A stretch of 64,000 bases of DNA from Ornithinibacillus bavariensis (GTDB lineage Bacteria; Bacillota; Bacilli; Bacillales; Amphibacillaceae), in contig NZ_JBNPWZ010000009.1 of the NCBI RefSeq assembly GCF_050433565.1, positions 47,052 through 111,051 of the forward strand, in the 5' to 3' direction. The notes under the pieces are model-generated. The model was not told the DNA's origin. It ran no database searches and saw only the letters and a program-made list of their open reading frames with translations. Each line of letters opens with the position of its first letter. Position 1 is the first letter of the stretch. Position numbers and translations under genes: made by a program. Below, in pieces: positions 9,282 to 18,223 of this stretch.

Positions 9282-10757
9282 ATGAGACTGAAAGAAATTC
9301 TTTCCTTATATCCATTTTCGGAACAATTCTCTGATACCTATGACATTGAAATCAACGAAATCAAAATGGATTCTAGGGAGATAACCAAAGGAGACTTATT
9401 TGTTTGTATAAGTGGTTTTACGGTGGATGGACATGATTATGTTAATGAAGCAATTACCAATGGAGCTGTAGTAATTGTAGCAGAAAAAAATATCACAGCT
9501 TCTGTTCCAGTTATAGTCGTTTCTGACACGATTAGATTTTTAGCCATGGCAGCCGCAAAATATTATGACTTTCCCACTAATTCGGTTCCGCTAATTGGTG
9601 TTACTGGAACAAATGGAAAAACTACCGTTACATACCTTCTAGAAAAAATATTTCAACTTCATGCAAATAAAACAGCAGTTATCGGCACAATCCATATGAA
9701 GATTGCAGAAAAAGTATATCCAGTAGATAATACAACTCCAGATGCATTATTCTTACAGAAAACCTTTCGAAAAATGGTTGACGAAGGAGTAGACCGGATC
9801 ATAATGGAGGTATCCTCCCATGCACTTGACCAAGGAAGGGTATATGGTTGCGATTATAATATAGCCATTTTCACTAACCTGACACAAGATCATTTAGATT
9901 ATCATGATTCGATGGAGGACTATCTCCGGGCAAAAAGTCTTTTATTTGCTCAATTGGGCAATGCATATCGATTAAATGATAGGAAATATGCCATCATCAA
10001 TCATGATGATCCAGCATGTAAAAAATTAAAACGTGCAACCTCACAAGCAATAATTACGTATGGAATAGAAAAAGATTCTTTGATTATGGCAAAATCCATT
10101 CGTCTAACTCCATCTGGAACGCAGTTTTTATTATGTACCCCTAGAGGAAATGTGGAAATCAGGAGTAATTTAATCGGTAAATTTAATGTGTCGAATATGT
10201 TAGCTGCGAGTAGTGCGGCACTAGTTACAGGAGTACCATTATTGACGATAAAAAAAGCATTAGAAAGCATAAAAGGTGTTCATGGACGGTTTGAGCTGGT
10301 TCAGCATCAACATCCCTTTTCAGTGATTGTAGATTATGCACATACACCAGACTCGCTTGAAAATGTATTAAAGACTATCCGTGAATTTGCAAAACAAAAG
10401 ATATATGTGGTAGTTGGCTGTGGCGGCGACCGTGATCGAACAAAAAGGCCTTTAATGGCAAGGATAGCAATAAAATATGCCGATAATGCAATTTTCACAT
10501 CCGATAATCCTCGTACAGAGGATCCGAATGACATTTTATCCGATATGACAGAAGGTCTTCCAGATTCATTTGGAACCTATGAGGTTATCATTAACCGGAA
10601 AAAGGCAATCTTCTATGCCATCCAGCAAGCGAAAGAGGACGATGTAATTCTAATTGCTGGAAAGGGACATGAAACATATCAACTGGTTGGGCATACGAAG
10701 TATCATTTTGATGATCGAGAAGTTGCCAAAGAAGCATTGATAGCTAAGGAGACATGA
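9282..10757 (+). CDS. murE: UDP-MurNAc-tripeptide synthetase MurE
   Basis: A 491-residue Mur ligase adding the third amino acid to UDP-MurNAc-L-Ala-D-Glu using ATP. The P-loop GVTGTNGKTT is at about 106-115. The DNPR motif (about 408-411) marks enzymes that add meso-diaminopimelate, so the wall should contain mDAP. The start chosen is ATG 9282, nine bases after AAGGAAGG; the in-frame ATG at 9273 touches that site and is less likely. The end overlaps murF. Confidence 0.95.
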   Translation: MRLKEILSLYPFSEQFSDTYDIEINEIKMDSREITKGDLFVCISGFTVDGHDYVNEAITNGAVVIVAEKNITASVPVIVVSDTIRFLAMAAAKYYDFPTNSVPLIGVTGTNGKTTVTYLLEKIFQLHANKTAVIGTIHMKIAEKVYPVDNTTPDALFLQKTFRKMVDEGVDRIIMEVSSHALDQGRVYGCDYNIAIFTNLTQDHLDYHDSMEDYLRAKSLLFAQLGNAYRLNDRKYAIINHDDPACKKLKRATSQAIITYGIEKDSLIMAKSIRLTPSGTQFLLCTPRGNVEIRSNLIGKFNVSNMLAASSAALVTGVPLLTIKKALESIKGVHGRFELVQHQHPFSVIVDYAHTPDSLENVLKTIREFAKQKIYVVVGCGGDRDRTKRPLMARIAIKYADNAIFTSDNPRTEDPNDILSDMTEGLPDSFGTYEVIINRKKAIFYAIQQAKEDDVILIAGKGHETYQLVGHTKYHFDDREVAKEALIAKET

Positions 10758-10759
10758 AG

Positions 10760-12118
10760 ATGTTATTTACTTTGAATTGGCTTCAGACAATTTTTCCGAA
10801 TACGAATGGAGAAATTACTGGACATACAGAAATAAAACAAGTTATTACAAATAGCAGAATCGAAACAAGTGATGCATTATTTATACCAATAATAGGTGAG
10901 CATTTTGACGGACACGATTTCATTTTACAAGCCTATGAAAATGGTATTACTGCAGCATTATGGGACATGAAAAAGTCTGTACCAGATCAATTACCTAAGG
11001 ATTTTCCTATTTTTTATGTTGAGGATACTACAAAAGCATTACAGCATTTGGCAAGTTGTTACCGTGATGAAGTAAATCCAATTGTTATTGGTATAACAGG
11101 ATCCAATGGTAAGACAACAACGAAAGACATTGTATCTTCTATTACGAAAGAGAAATATAAAACACATTTTACAAATGGTAATTTCAATAATGAGTTTGGT
11201 GTACCTTTTACGATCCTTTCTATGGACAGAGATACGGAAGTTCTAGTATTAGAGATGGGGATGAGTAGTTTTGGTGAAATTGAATTGCTTTCCAAAATAA
11301 CGAAACCAGACTATGCCATTATCACTAATATCGGGGAATCCCATATTGAACATTTAGGATCACGTGAAGGGATTGCGAAGGCGAAATTAGAGATTACTAG
11401 TGGTCTTAAACCAACTGGAAAGTTAATCATTGACGGAGATGAGGCGTTACTCTCTCATGTCCATGCCAATTCCAATGTTAAAAAGGTAGGATTTAGTGAG
11501 GATAATGAGTTTGTTATCACTAATATTCAGCTGCACCATCATCAAACTACCTTTTCAGCATCTGATGAGAATTCTTATACGGTTTCATTACTTGGTAAGC
11601 ACAATGCCAAAAATGCTTCATATGGTATTGTACTAGGGAAACTATTAGACATTAGCGTAGAACAGATACAGCATGCATTATCATCCCTTACTGTAACAGG
11701 CATGCGTTTTGAAATGTTAACAGGGGAGAATGGCGTATCTATTATTAATGATGCCTATAATGCATCTCCTACTTCCATGATAGCTGCAATTCAAGTAGTA
11801 AAGGAAATGAGTGGTTTTCAACATAAAGTATTAGTGTTAGGTGATATTTATGAGTTAGGGAAAGACTCTCGCACTCTTCATAAAACTGTCGCAGAAGTAA
11901 TTGATGACAGTCCTACAGCTGTATATACGGTTGGTGAGGATTCTTCAGTGATATCCGAAATAGTTCGAAAAAAATATCCTAATCTAACGGTGAAACATTT
12001 CCATCAAAAAGAGGACATTCTACCTGAGCTGAAATGTTTTTTAAGCAAGGATTCACTTATATTATTTAAAGCTTCCAGAGGAATGGAGCTAGAATCAATA
12101 ATTGACAAAATAAAGTAG
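10760..12118 (+). CDS. murF: UDP-MurNAc-tripeptide D-alanyl-D-alanine ligase MurF
   Basis: A 452-residue Mur ligase that attaches D-Ala-D-Ala to complete the UDP-MurNAc-pentapeptide. The P-loop GITGSNGKTTTK lies near 110-121, with the Mur-ligase central domain and the NDAYNASP block near 330. ATG 10754 forms an ATGA overlap with the murE stop, but AAGGAGA at 10746-10752 is better spaced for ATG 10760, used here. In B. subtilis murF lies elsewhere next to ddl; here it sits between murE and mraY, as in many other bacteria. Confidence 0.93.
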   Translation: MLFTLNWLQTIFPNTNGEITGHTEIKQVITNSRIETSDALFIPIIGEHFDGHDFILQAYENGITAALWDMKKSVPDQLPKDFPIFYVEDTTKALQHLASCYRDEVNPIVIGITGSNGKTTTKDIVSSITKEKYKTHFTNGNFNNEFGVPFTILSMDRDTEVLVLEMGMSSFGEIELLSKITKPDYAIITNIGESHIEHLGSREGIAKAKLEITSGLKPTGKLIIDGDEALLSHVHANSNVKKVGFSEDNEFVITNIQLHHHQTTFSASDENSYTVSLLGKHNAKNASYGIVLGKLLDISVEQIQHALSSLTVTGMRFEMLTGENGVSIINDAYNASPTSMIAAIQVVKEMSGFQHKVLVLGDIYELGKDSRTLHKTVAEVIDDSPTAVYTVGEDSSVISEIVRKKYPNLTVKHFHQKEDILPELKCFLSKDSLILFKASRGMELESIIDKIK

Positions 12119-12206
12119 TGCATCAATGGGAATTACAACACGACGATCCATAGAATAGATACAGTTTTTTTTGGTTGGACGGTTGGTAATATAAGGAGGA
12201 AGAATT

Positions 12207-13193
12207 GTGGATATAATTGTACTAATCATAACATTAGCGATAGCGTTTTTAATTGCCGTCCTATTGTCTCCAATTTTAATTCCGTTTTTAAGGCGTTTAA
12301 AGTTTGGACAAAGCATACGGGAAGAGGGACCAAAGTCTCACATGAAGAAAAAAGGTACTCCTACAATGGGAGGTATCATGATTGTTCTAAGTATAATAGC
12401 TACATCGCTAATTATGGGTTATAAATATGGTCAAGGAGATATAGGTTATGAAATAGGGCTTCTCCTATTTGTCCTTATAGGATATGGGCTATTAGGCTTT
12501 TTAGATGATTATATAAAGGTTGCCCTGAAAAGAAATCTAGGTCTAACTTCTAGGCAAAAATTAATAGGACAACTGATAATCGCAATAATCTTTTATATTA
12601 TTTTAAAGAAAAACGAGTTTCCAACCTATATACAAATACCTGGAACTGATATTCAATGGGATTTAGGAATTGGTTATGCATTATTAATTATTTTTATGCT
12701 AGTTGGAGCTTCTAATGCCGTCAATCTAACTGACGGTTTGGATGGGCTATTAGCAGGTACAGCAGCAATTGCATTTGGTGCATTTGGTATACTAGCTTGG
12801 TACATTAATTCGCAAAGTGAAGTCTCTATCTTTGCATTAGCTGTTGTTGGCGCATTATTAGGTTTTCTTGTATTTAATGCACATCCTGCTAAGGTCTTTA
12901 TGGGAGATACAGGTTCTCTAGCTTTAGGTGGAGCAATTGCAGCAGTTGCTATTTTAACAAAACTTGAGATTCTATTGGTTATTATTGGTGGAGTCTTTGT
13001 TATGGAAACTCTATCGGTAATTATCCAAGTAATTTCTTTTAAAACTACCGGAAAAAGGGTATTTAAAATGAGTCCACTACATCACCACTATGAACTTGTT
13101 GGTTGGTCTGAATGGAGAGTTGTAACAACGTTCTGGTTCATGGGGCTTGTTTTTGCTGCTCTAGGTATATACATCGAGGTGTGGTTAGGTTGA
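12207..13193 (+). CDS. mraY: Phospho-N-acetylmuramoyl-pentapeptide transferase MraY
   Basis: A 328-residue polytopic enzyme moving phospho-MurNAc-pentapeptide from UDP onto undecaprenyl phosphate to form lipid I. About ten membrane helices are apparent. Catalytic and metal-binding motifs are visible: FLDDYIK, NLTDGLDGL, FMGDTGSL and the histidine-rich PLHHHYE. The start is GTG 12207, six bases after AAGGAGGA. The 3' end overlaps the murD start. Confidence 0.96.
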   Translation: MDIIVLIITLAIAFLIAVLLSPILIPFLRRLKFGQSIREEGPKSHMKKKGTPTMGGIMIVLSIIATSLIMGYKYGQGDIGYEIGLLLFVLIGYGLLGFLDDYIKVALKRNLGLTSRQKLIGQLIIAIIFYIILKKNEFPTYIQIPGTDIQWDLGIGYALLIIFMLVGASNAVNLTDGLDGLLAGTAAIAFGAFGILAWYINSQSEVSIFALAVVGALLGFLVFNAHPAKVFMGDTGSLALGGAIAAVAILTKLEILLVIIGGVFVMETLSVIIQVISFKTTGKRVFKMSPLHHHYELVGWSEWRVVTTFWFMGLVFAALGIYIEVWLG

Positions 13194-14539
13194 ACAAATT
13201 AATTGATTTTCCTTATCGTCATGTTCTTGTTTTAGGACTAGCCAAAAGTGGAACAGCAGCAGCAACTGTACTGCTTGAGAGTGGCATTAAGGTTCGAGTG
13301 AATGATTATAAGGCAAGTGCGCATGATGAAGCAGTAATCCACTTACAAGCAATGGGAGCAGAAGTAATTGTCGGGTCCCATCCACTGTCAGTACTAGAAG
13401 GTATTGATTTAGTAATTAAAAATCCAGGAATACCTTATGAAAATGTTATCTTATCTGAAGCAGAAAAAAGAGCTATTCCGATAATTACAGAAATTGAATT
13501 AGCTGGAATGTTAGCAGAAGGAACCATTATTGGAATAACTGGCTCTAATGGAAAAACAACAACAACAACATTATTATATGAGATGCTAAAAGCAAGTAAC
13601 GAAAAAGTTAAAGTTGCGGGAAATATTGGAATTGTTGCAACAGACGTAGCTAGAGAATTAGCAACAGATGAAAAAATGGTACTGGAGCTTTCCTCTTTTC
13701 AGCTCTTGGGCATAAGGAAGTTCCGTCCGAAAATTGCTGTGCTTTTAAATATTTATGAAGCACATTTAGACTATCACAAAACGTTTTCGAATTATAAAGA
13801 GGCAAAGGCGAATATATTTATCAATCAAACCGAAGATGATTTTCTCGTATATAATGCTGATGATTCGAACGTACTAGAAGTCAGTAAGGATATTAAATCT
13901 GTAAAAGTGCCATTTTCCATTTCACAGAAGTTAGTTGATGGGGCATGGACGGATGAAGTATTCATTTATTTTCAAGAGGAAAAGATAATTGCTATTGAAG
14001 ATCTTGTATTAGTAGGTGCACACAATCTAGAAAATATTCTAGCAGCTATAAGTGCAGCGAAGCTTGCCGGAGCAACAAATGAAGGGATCTATGAGGTGTT
14101 GACGACATTTTCTGGTGTTCACCACCGTCTTCAATATGTGGATAAGATTAATGAACGGATTTTCTATAATGATTCAAAAGCCACAAATATTCTTGCCACT
14201 CAAAAGGCCTTATCAGCTTTTCAACAGCCAATTGTTCTTTTAGCAGGTGGTCTAGATCGAGGGAATGGCTTTGATGAATTAATTCCTTACTTAAGTAATG
14301 TGAAGGCAATGGTTGTCTTTGGTCAGACAGCTGACAAGGTAAAAGCATCTGCAGAAAAAGCAGGAGTAGCCATAATAGAACATGCAAACGATATGCAAGA
14401 CGCTGTGCACAAAGCCTATGCCCTTTCGGAAAAGGGTGATGTAATATTATTATCTCCAGCATGTGCTAGCTGGGATCAATATAAGACATTTGAAGAAAGA
14501 GGAGACATGTTTATACAAGCCGTGCATACAATTAAGTAG
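13190..14539 (+). CDS. murD: UDP-MurNAc-L-alanine:D-glutamate ligase MurD
   Basis: A 449-residue Mur ligase adding D-glutamate to UDP-MurNAc-L-Ala. The P-loop GITGSNGKTTTT is near 114-125, and the N-terminal UDP-binding Rossmann motif is VLVLGLAKSG. The start is TTG 13190, which overlaps the mraY stop as TTGA, with GAGGTG a suitable distance upstream; the length then matches B. subtilis MurD (451). A longer in-frame reading into mraY is not supported by homology. Its stop codon lies in a G-rich stretch that may pair with the spoVE leader. Confidence 0.94.
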   Translation: MNKLIDFPYRHVLVLGLAKSGTAAATVLLESGIKVRVNDYKASAHDEAVIHLQAMGAEVIVGSHPLSVLEGIDLVIKNPGIPYENVILSEAEKRAIPIITEIELAGMLAEGTIIGITGSNGKTTTTTLLYEMLKASNEKVKVAGNIGIVATDVARELATDEKMVLELSSFQLLGIRKFRPKIAVLLNIYEAHLDYHKTFSNYKEAKANIFINQTEDDFLVYNADDSNVLEVSKDIKSVKVPFSISQKLVDGAWTDEVFIYFQEEKIIAIEDLVLVGAHNLENILAAISAAKLAGATNEGIYEVLTTFSGVHHRLQYVDKINERIFYNDSKATNILATQKALSAFQQPIVLLAGGLDRGNGFDELIPYLSNVKAMVVFGQTADKVKASAEKAGVAIIEHANDMQDAVHKAYALSEKGDVILLSPACASWDQYKTFEERGDMFIQAVHTIK

Positions 14540-14610
14540 GGGCTTGTATATATAACATAAAAGAATATTTTACGCTCGCCCCTAGACAAACAAAGTTAGG
14601 GGTGTTTTTT
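14537..14610 (+). promoter_or_regulatory. Candidate terminator/antiterminator switch at the murD-spoVE junction
   Basis: Segment A (TAGGGGC, 14537-14543, including the murD stop), B (GCCCCTA, 14578-14584) and C (TAGGGGT, 14597-14603). B pairs perfectly with A, or with C with one wobble. The B-C hairpin is followed by T8 (14603-14610), like an intrinsic terminator, and C contains the Shine-Dalgarno sequence of spoVE. The pairings exclude each other. Function is inferred. Confidence 0.45.
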
Positions 14611-15723
14611 TTGTTTGAAAAGCAATTATCGGTAAAGGACAAGCCGGATTACTTTTTATTAACCATCATTCTACTATTGCTTCTGATCGGAATAGTAATG
14701 GTATATAGCTCTTCTTATGTTTGGGCAGAATATAAATATGCAGATTCCATGTACTTTGTAAAAAGACAGCTATTATTTGCTGGTGTGGGAATAGCAGGCA
14801 TGTTTTTCTTTATGACCATTCCATATAATAATTGGGCAAAGTATGCTAGAGTAATCTTGCTAGTGTGCTTTGGTCTGTTATTGCTAGTACTTATTCCAGG
14901 TGTAGGGCTTGTTCGAGGGGGAGCACAGAGCTGGATTGGAGTAGGTGCATTTAGTATACAGCCTTCTGAATTTATGAAACTGGGCTTAATTATTTTTTTA
15001 TCTGTCTATTTATCTACGAATCAAAAATACATCACCTCGTTTAAAAAAGGATTTCTGCCATCATTGATCCTGGTCTTTACTGCATTTGGGTTAATTATGT
15101 TACAACCAGACCTTGGAACTGGTATGGTACTTGTATTAACCTGCATGATTATGATTTTTGTTTCTGGTGCACGGATACTTCACTTTATTGGATTAGGGCT
15201 GTTAGGTTTAGGAGGCTTCGCACTTTTAATCTTATCTGCTCCGTATCGAATCAGTAGAATTACCGCCTATCTTAATCCATGGGAAGATCCACTTGGAGAT
15301 GGATTCCAAATTATTCAGTCCTTATACGCAATTGGTCCGGGGGGATTAATGGGAGTAGGTTTAGGGAATAGTTTACAAAAATATTTCTATTTGCCAGAGC
15401 CACAAACAGATTTTATCTTTGCTATTTTAGGAGAAGAATTAGGTTTTATCGGCGGCTCTATATTACTCCTATTGTTTATTCTTCTGTTCTGGAGAGGTGT
15501 TCGGGTATCTATAGAAGCACCGGATTCATTTGGGAGATTTTTAGCACTAGGAATTGTATCAATGCTAACTGTTCAAGTTATGATTAATATCAGTGTTGTT
15601 ATTGGCCTCATACCTGTTACAGGAATTACACTCCCATTTCTTAGCTATGGTGGTTCTTCTTTGACACTTACTTTATGTTCTGTCGGAATATTATTAAACA
15701 TTAGTAGAAATGCAAGAGTGTAA
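14611..15723 (+). CDS. spoVE: SEDS-family glycosyltransferase SpoVE (FtsW/RodA type)
   Basis: About 370 residues and ten membrane helices; a SEDS protein that polymerises peptidoglycan from lipid II. Family blocks include MVYSSS, LQPDLGTG, the extracytoplasmic SRITAYLNPWEDP and the C-terminal FLSYGGSS. In B. subtilis SpoVE serves the spore cortex with SpoVD, and a separate FtsW serves division; whether that split applies here cannot be told from this window. TTG 14611 is chosen because AGGGGTG is six bases upstream; GTG 14602 lies within that site. murG and murB do not follow it, unlike in B. subtilis. Confidence 0.92.
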   Translation: MFEKQLSVKDKPDYFLLTIILLLLLIGIVMVYSSSYVWAEYKYADSMYFVKRQLLFAGVGIAGMFFFMTIPYNNWAKYARVILLVCFGLLLLVLIPGVGLVRGGAQSWIGVGAFSIQPSEFMKLGLIIFLSVYLSTNQKYITSFKKGFLPSLILVFTAFGLIMLQPDLGTGMVLVLTCMIMIFVSGARILHFIGLGLLGLGGFALLILSAPYRISRITAYLNPWEDPLGDGFQIIQSLYAIGPGGLMGVGLGNSLQKYFYLPEPQTDFIFAILGEELGFIGGSILLLLFILLFWRGVRVSIEAPDSFGRFLALGIVSMLTVQVMINISVVIGLIPVTGITLPFLSYGGSSLTLTLCSVGILLNISRNARV

Positions 15724-15790
15724 TTGAAGAGCTGTTCATATTTTTATACTAATTCTTGTGTAAGTCTACTATTTGTTTTTATCTATTGTA

Positions 15791-15799
15791 TGATATAAT
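15791..15799 (+). promoter_or_regulatory. Extended -10 promoter of divIB
   Basis: TGATATAAT is an extended -10 element (TGnTATAAT), 76 bp upstream of the divIB start. No good -35 box sits at the normal distance, which extended -10 promoters tolerate. Confidence 0.6.
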
Positions 15800-15817
15800 C
15801 AAAATAACGCAGGGGAT

Positions 15818-15840
15818 AAACGGCATCACGTATGCCGTTT
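15818..15840 (+). promoter_or_regulatory. Perfect hairpin in the divIB 5' leader
   Basis: AAACGGCAT (15818-15826) and ATGCCGTTT (15832-15840) form a perfect 9-bp stem around CACGT, about a dozen bases after the predicted transcription start. No poly-T tract follows, so a leader structure is more likely than a terminator. Confidence 0.6.
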
Positions 15841-15874
15841 TCATGTGTTAATTTTTCAAAAAGGAAAGAATAGA

Positions 15875-16663
15875 ATGACGAAAGAAAAAATTGTTTCGAT
15901 AGAGGATCGTATTCCAAAATTGAAGCAAGCTCGTAAAAAGAAGGCTAATAGACGCCTTGTATTTTACTTAACTATTTTTTTCTTCTTAATATCTATCATT
16001 GTCTACCTACAATCTCCACTCAGCGATGTTAAAACAATAAACGTCTCAGGAAATTCATTTTTGCCTGATAAAGAAATTATTGAACAGAGTGGAATTAAAA
16101 AGGATACCAATATTTGGACAATTGATAAAGAGGATATTATACATAAATTGAGAAGAAATCCTTTGATTAATACTGTTTCAGTGGAGACAAAACTTCCATG
16201 GACTGTTGAGATTCAAGTTGTCGAGCATAAGCGAATAGGCTACATAAAGAAGGACAATCAATATCATCCAATTCTATCAAACGGATTGGTATTCTCTGAC
16301 AGTAAAAAAGATATGGCAGGAGATGCTCCATTATTAGTTGGTTTTCAAGATGAAAAGGCACTTGTGGAGATGTCTAAGGAATTAAGTAAGCTACCAGTCA
16401 ATATTTTTAACCTTATTTCCGAATTACACTGGACACCATCTGACAAAAACAAAAACGCGATTACGCTTTATATGACAGACGGATTTATGGTGGAGTCATC
16501 AATTCGTAATTTTGCTGAGAAAATGTCTGTATATCCTTCGATTGTTACCCAGCTTGATCCAACTGTGGAAGGAATTATTCACATCGGTGTTGGGGCTTAT
16601 TTTGAGCCGTTTAACAAGGAATTAACCGATGATGAGAAGTTAATGAATGAAAATGTTGAATAG
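15875..16663 (+). CDS. divIB: Cell division protein DivIB (FtsQ family)
   Basis: A 262-residue bitopic protein: a basic cytoplasmic tail, a membrane helix at about 28-46, a POTRA domain (about 50-118, starting DVKTINVSGN), then the beta domain and a short acidic tail. DivIB, FtsL and DivIC form a complex that activates septal synthesis. The start is ATG 15875 after AAGGAAAG, giving the B. subtilis length (263). It has its own promoter and stands alone between spoVE and ftsA; ylxW, ylxX and sbp are absent. Confidence 0.92.
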   Translation: MTKEKIVSIEDRIPKLKQARKKKANRRLVFYLTIFFFLISIIVYLQSPLSDVKTINVSGNSFLPDKEIIEQSGIKKDTNIWTIDKEDIIHKLRRNPLINTVSVETKLPWTVEIQVVEHKRIGYIKKDNQYHPILSNGLVFSDSKKDMAGDAPLLVGFQDEKALVEMSKELSKLPVNIFNLISELHWTPSDKNKNAITLYMTDGFMVESSIRNFAEKMSVYPSIVTQLDPTVEGIIHIGVGAYFEPFNKELTDDEKLMNENVE

Positions 16664-16769
16664 AGATTATTTAAATCGTTTTATTCAATTATATTACTAT
16701 TCTATTAAAATATGATTAGTTTTTAGGTAAATGCTAGATATATGTTTCTTTTTTATACAAAATCCTTTA

Positions 16770-16803
16770 AAATAATAGATTATAGCAAGTTAATCTATTA
16801 TTT
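16770..16803 (+). repeat. 13-bp inverted repeat in the ftsA leader
   Basis: The arms at 16770-16782 and 16791-16803 are perfect complements around an 8-base loop. It is AT-only except for one G-C pair and has no T tail. It lies about 70 bp upstream of ftsA, where B. subtilis has several promoters. It may be an operator or a leader hairpin. Confidence 0.55.
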
Positions 16804-16873
16804 AAGTTATTATCATGGTTTTTATGAATACAGATTATTTTTTTTGGAGCTTTTGAACTAGGAGGTGCCTTTG

Positions 16874-18157
16874 TTGAACAACAATGACATACTTGTCAGT
16901 CTTGATATAGGTACAACAAAAATTAAAGTAATAATTGGCGAAGTTTTAAATGATTCCCTAAACATTATTGGCGTAGGTACTGCAAAATCAAATGGTATGA
17001 AAAAAGGTGCAATTGTTGATATTGATCAAACCGTTCACTCTATTCGGAGTGCGGTTGAGCAGGCAGAGCGTATGGTTGGCATGCATATTGACAGTGTTGT
17101 AGTTGGAATAAGTGGTAATCATATTCAATTACTGCCTTGCCATGGGGTAGTTGCTGTACAAAGTGAAAATCGTGAAATTACAGATGAAGATGTGAAACGC
17201 GTCATTGATGGTGCTCAAGTTATTTCTATTCCACCAGAAAGAGAAATTATTGATGTTATTCCAAAACAATTTATAGTTGATGGACTAGATGAAATCACTG
17301 ATCCTAGAGGTATGATTGGTGTGCGTTTGGAAATGGAAGGTACGATTATTACTTGCTCAAAGACTATTTTACATAATATTTTAAAATGTGTTGAGCGAGC
17401 AAATCTAAGAGTTGCAGATATTTCCCTTCAGCCATTAGCTGCAGGTACAATTGCACTATCAAAAGATGAGAAAAATCTTGGTGTTGCTCTTATCGATGTA
17501 GGTGGAGGTTGTACTACGGTTTCTGTATTTGAAAATGACCATATTGCTGCAACTAGTGTGATACCTCTTGGTGGAGATAATATAACGAAAGATCTATCCA
17601 TTGGGCTTCGCACTACCACTGAGGAAGCAGAGGATATTAAGCTAAATCATGGTCATGCTTTTTATAATGATGCACAAGAAGACGAAGTGTTTGAAGCATC
17701 TATTATTGGTAGTAATACAAGACAGTCCTTTAATCAATTACAAATCGCAGATATGATTGAGGCAAGACTAGAAGAAATATATGCTTTTGCCGAAAGAGAA
17801 ATTCGTCGTATGGGCTATAGAGAGCTTCCAGGGGGTTATGTTTTAACTGGAGGTACGATGAAAATGCCTGGTGCTTTAGAATTGGCTAGTGATTGTTTCC
17901 AAGCGAATGTTCGCATTGCAATCCCAGATTACATAGGCGTAAGAGAAGCACAATTCACAGCTGGTGTTGGTATCTTACAATTTGCATATCATAATGCAAA
18001 AATTCAGGGAAAACAATTATTCCCGGCTATCACACAAGCAATAGAAGAACCTAAAGTAAAACGAATGAAAAAACAACCGATTAAAACGACTAATTCAGGT
18101 GAGAGCGAGAAAAAAGAATCTGGAATTGCTAATTTGTTTAAGTATTTCTTCGATTAA
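16874..18157 (+). CDS. ftsA: Cell division protein FtsA
   Basis: A 427-residue actin-like ATPase that tethers FtsZ filaments to the membrane. Seen: phosphate-1 motif LVSLDIGTTKIKVIIG near the N-terminus, LIDVGGGCTTVSVF (phosphate-2), GGYVLTGGTMKMPG (adenosine motif) and a C-terminal amphipathic helix ending ANLFKYFFD, the membrane-targeting sequence. The start is TTG 16874, six bases after AGGAGGTG; in-frame candidates at 16865 and 16871 lie in or too near that site. ftsZ follows after 66 bp. Confidence 0.96.
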   Translation: MNNNDILVSLDIGTTKIKVIIGEVLNDSLNIIGVGTAKSNGMKKGAIVDIDQTVHSIRSAVEQAERMVGMHIDSVVVGISGNHIQLLPCHGVVAVQSENREITDEDVKRVIDGAQVISIPPEREIIDVIPKQFIVDGLDEITDPRGMIGVRLEMEGTIITCSKTILHNILKCVERANLRVADISLQPLAAGTIALSKDEKNLGVALIDVGGGCTTVSVFENDHIAATSVIPLGGDNITKDLSIGLRTTTEEAEDIKLNHGHAFYNDAQEDEVFEASIIGSNTRQSFNQLQIADMIEARLEEIYAFAEREIRRMGYRELPGGYVLTGGTMKMPGALELASDCFQANVRIAIPDYIGVREAQFTAGVGILQFAYHNAKIQGKQLFPAITQAIEEPKVKRMKKQPIKTTNSGESEKKESGIANLFKYFFD

Positions 18158-18223
18158 TCGGCGTTCCCAAACTAAAAATTAGCTTCTAGAAATCTTGTAA
18201 TTTGCATATTAGGAGGAACGAAA

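Noticed and set aside
13112..13189. Longer N-terminus of murD
   Set aside because: These 26 codons lie inside mraY, contain odd Cys-rich sequence and match nothing in MurD; TTG 13190 gives the family length.
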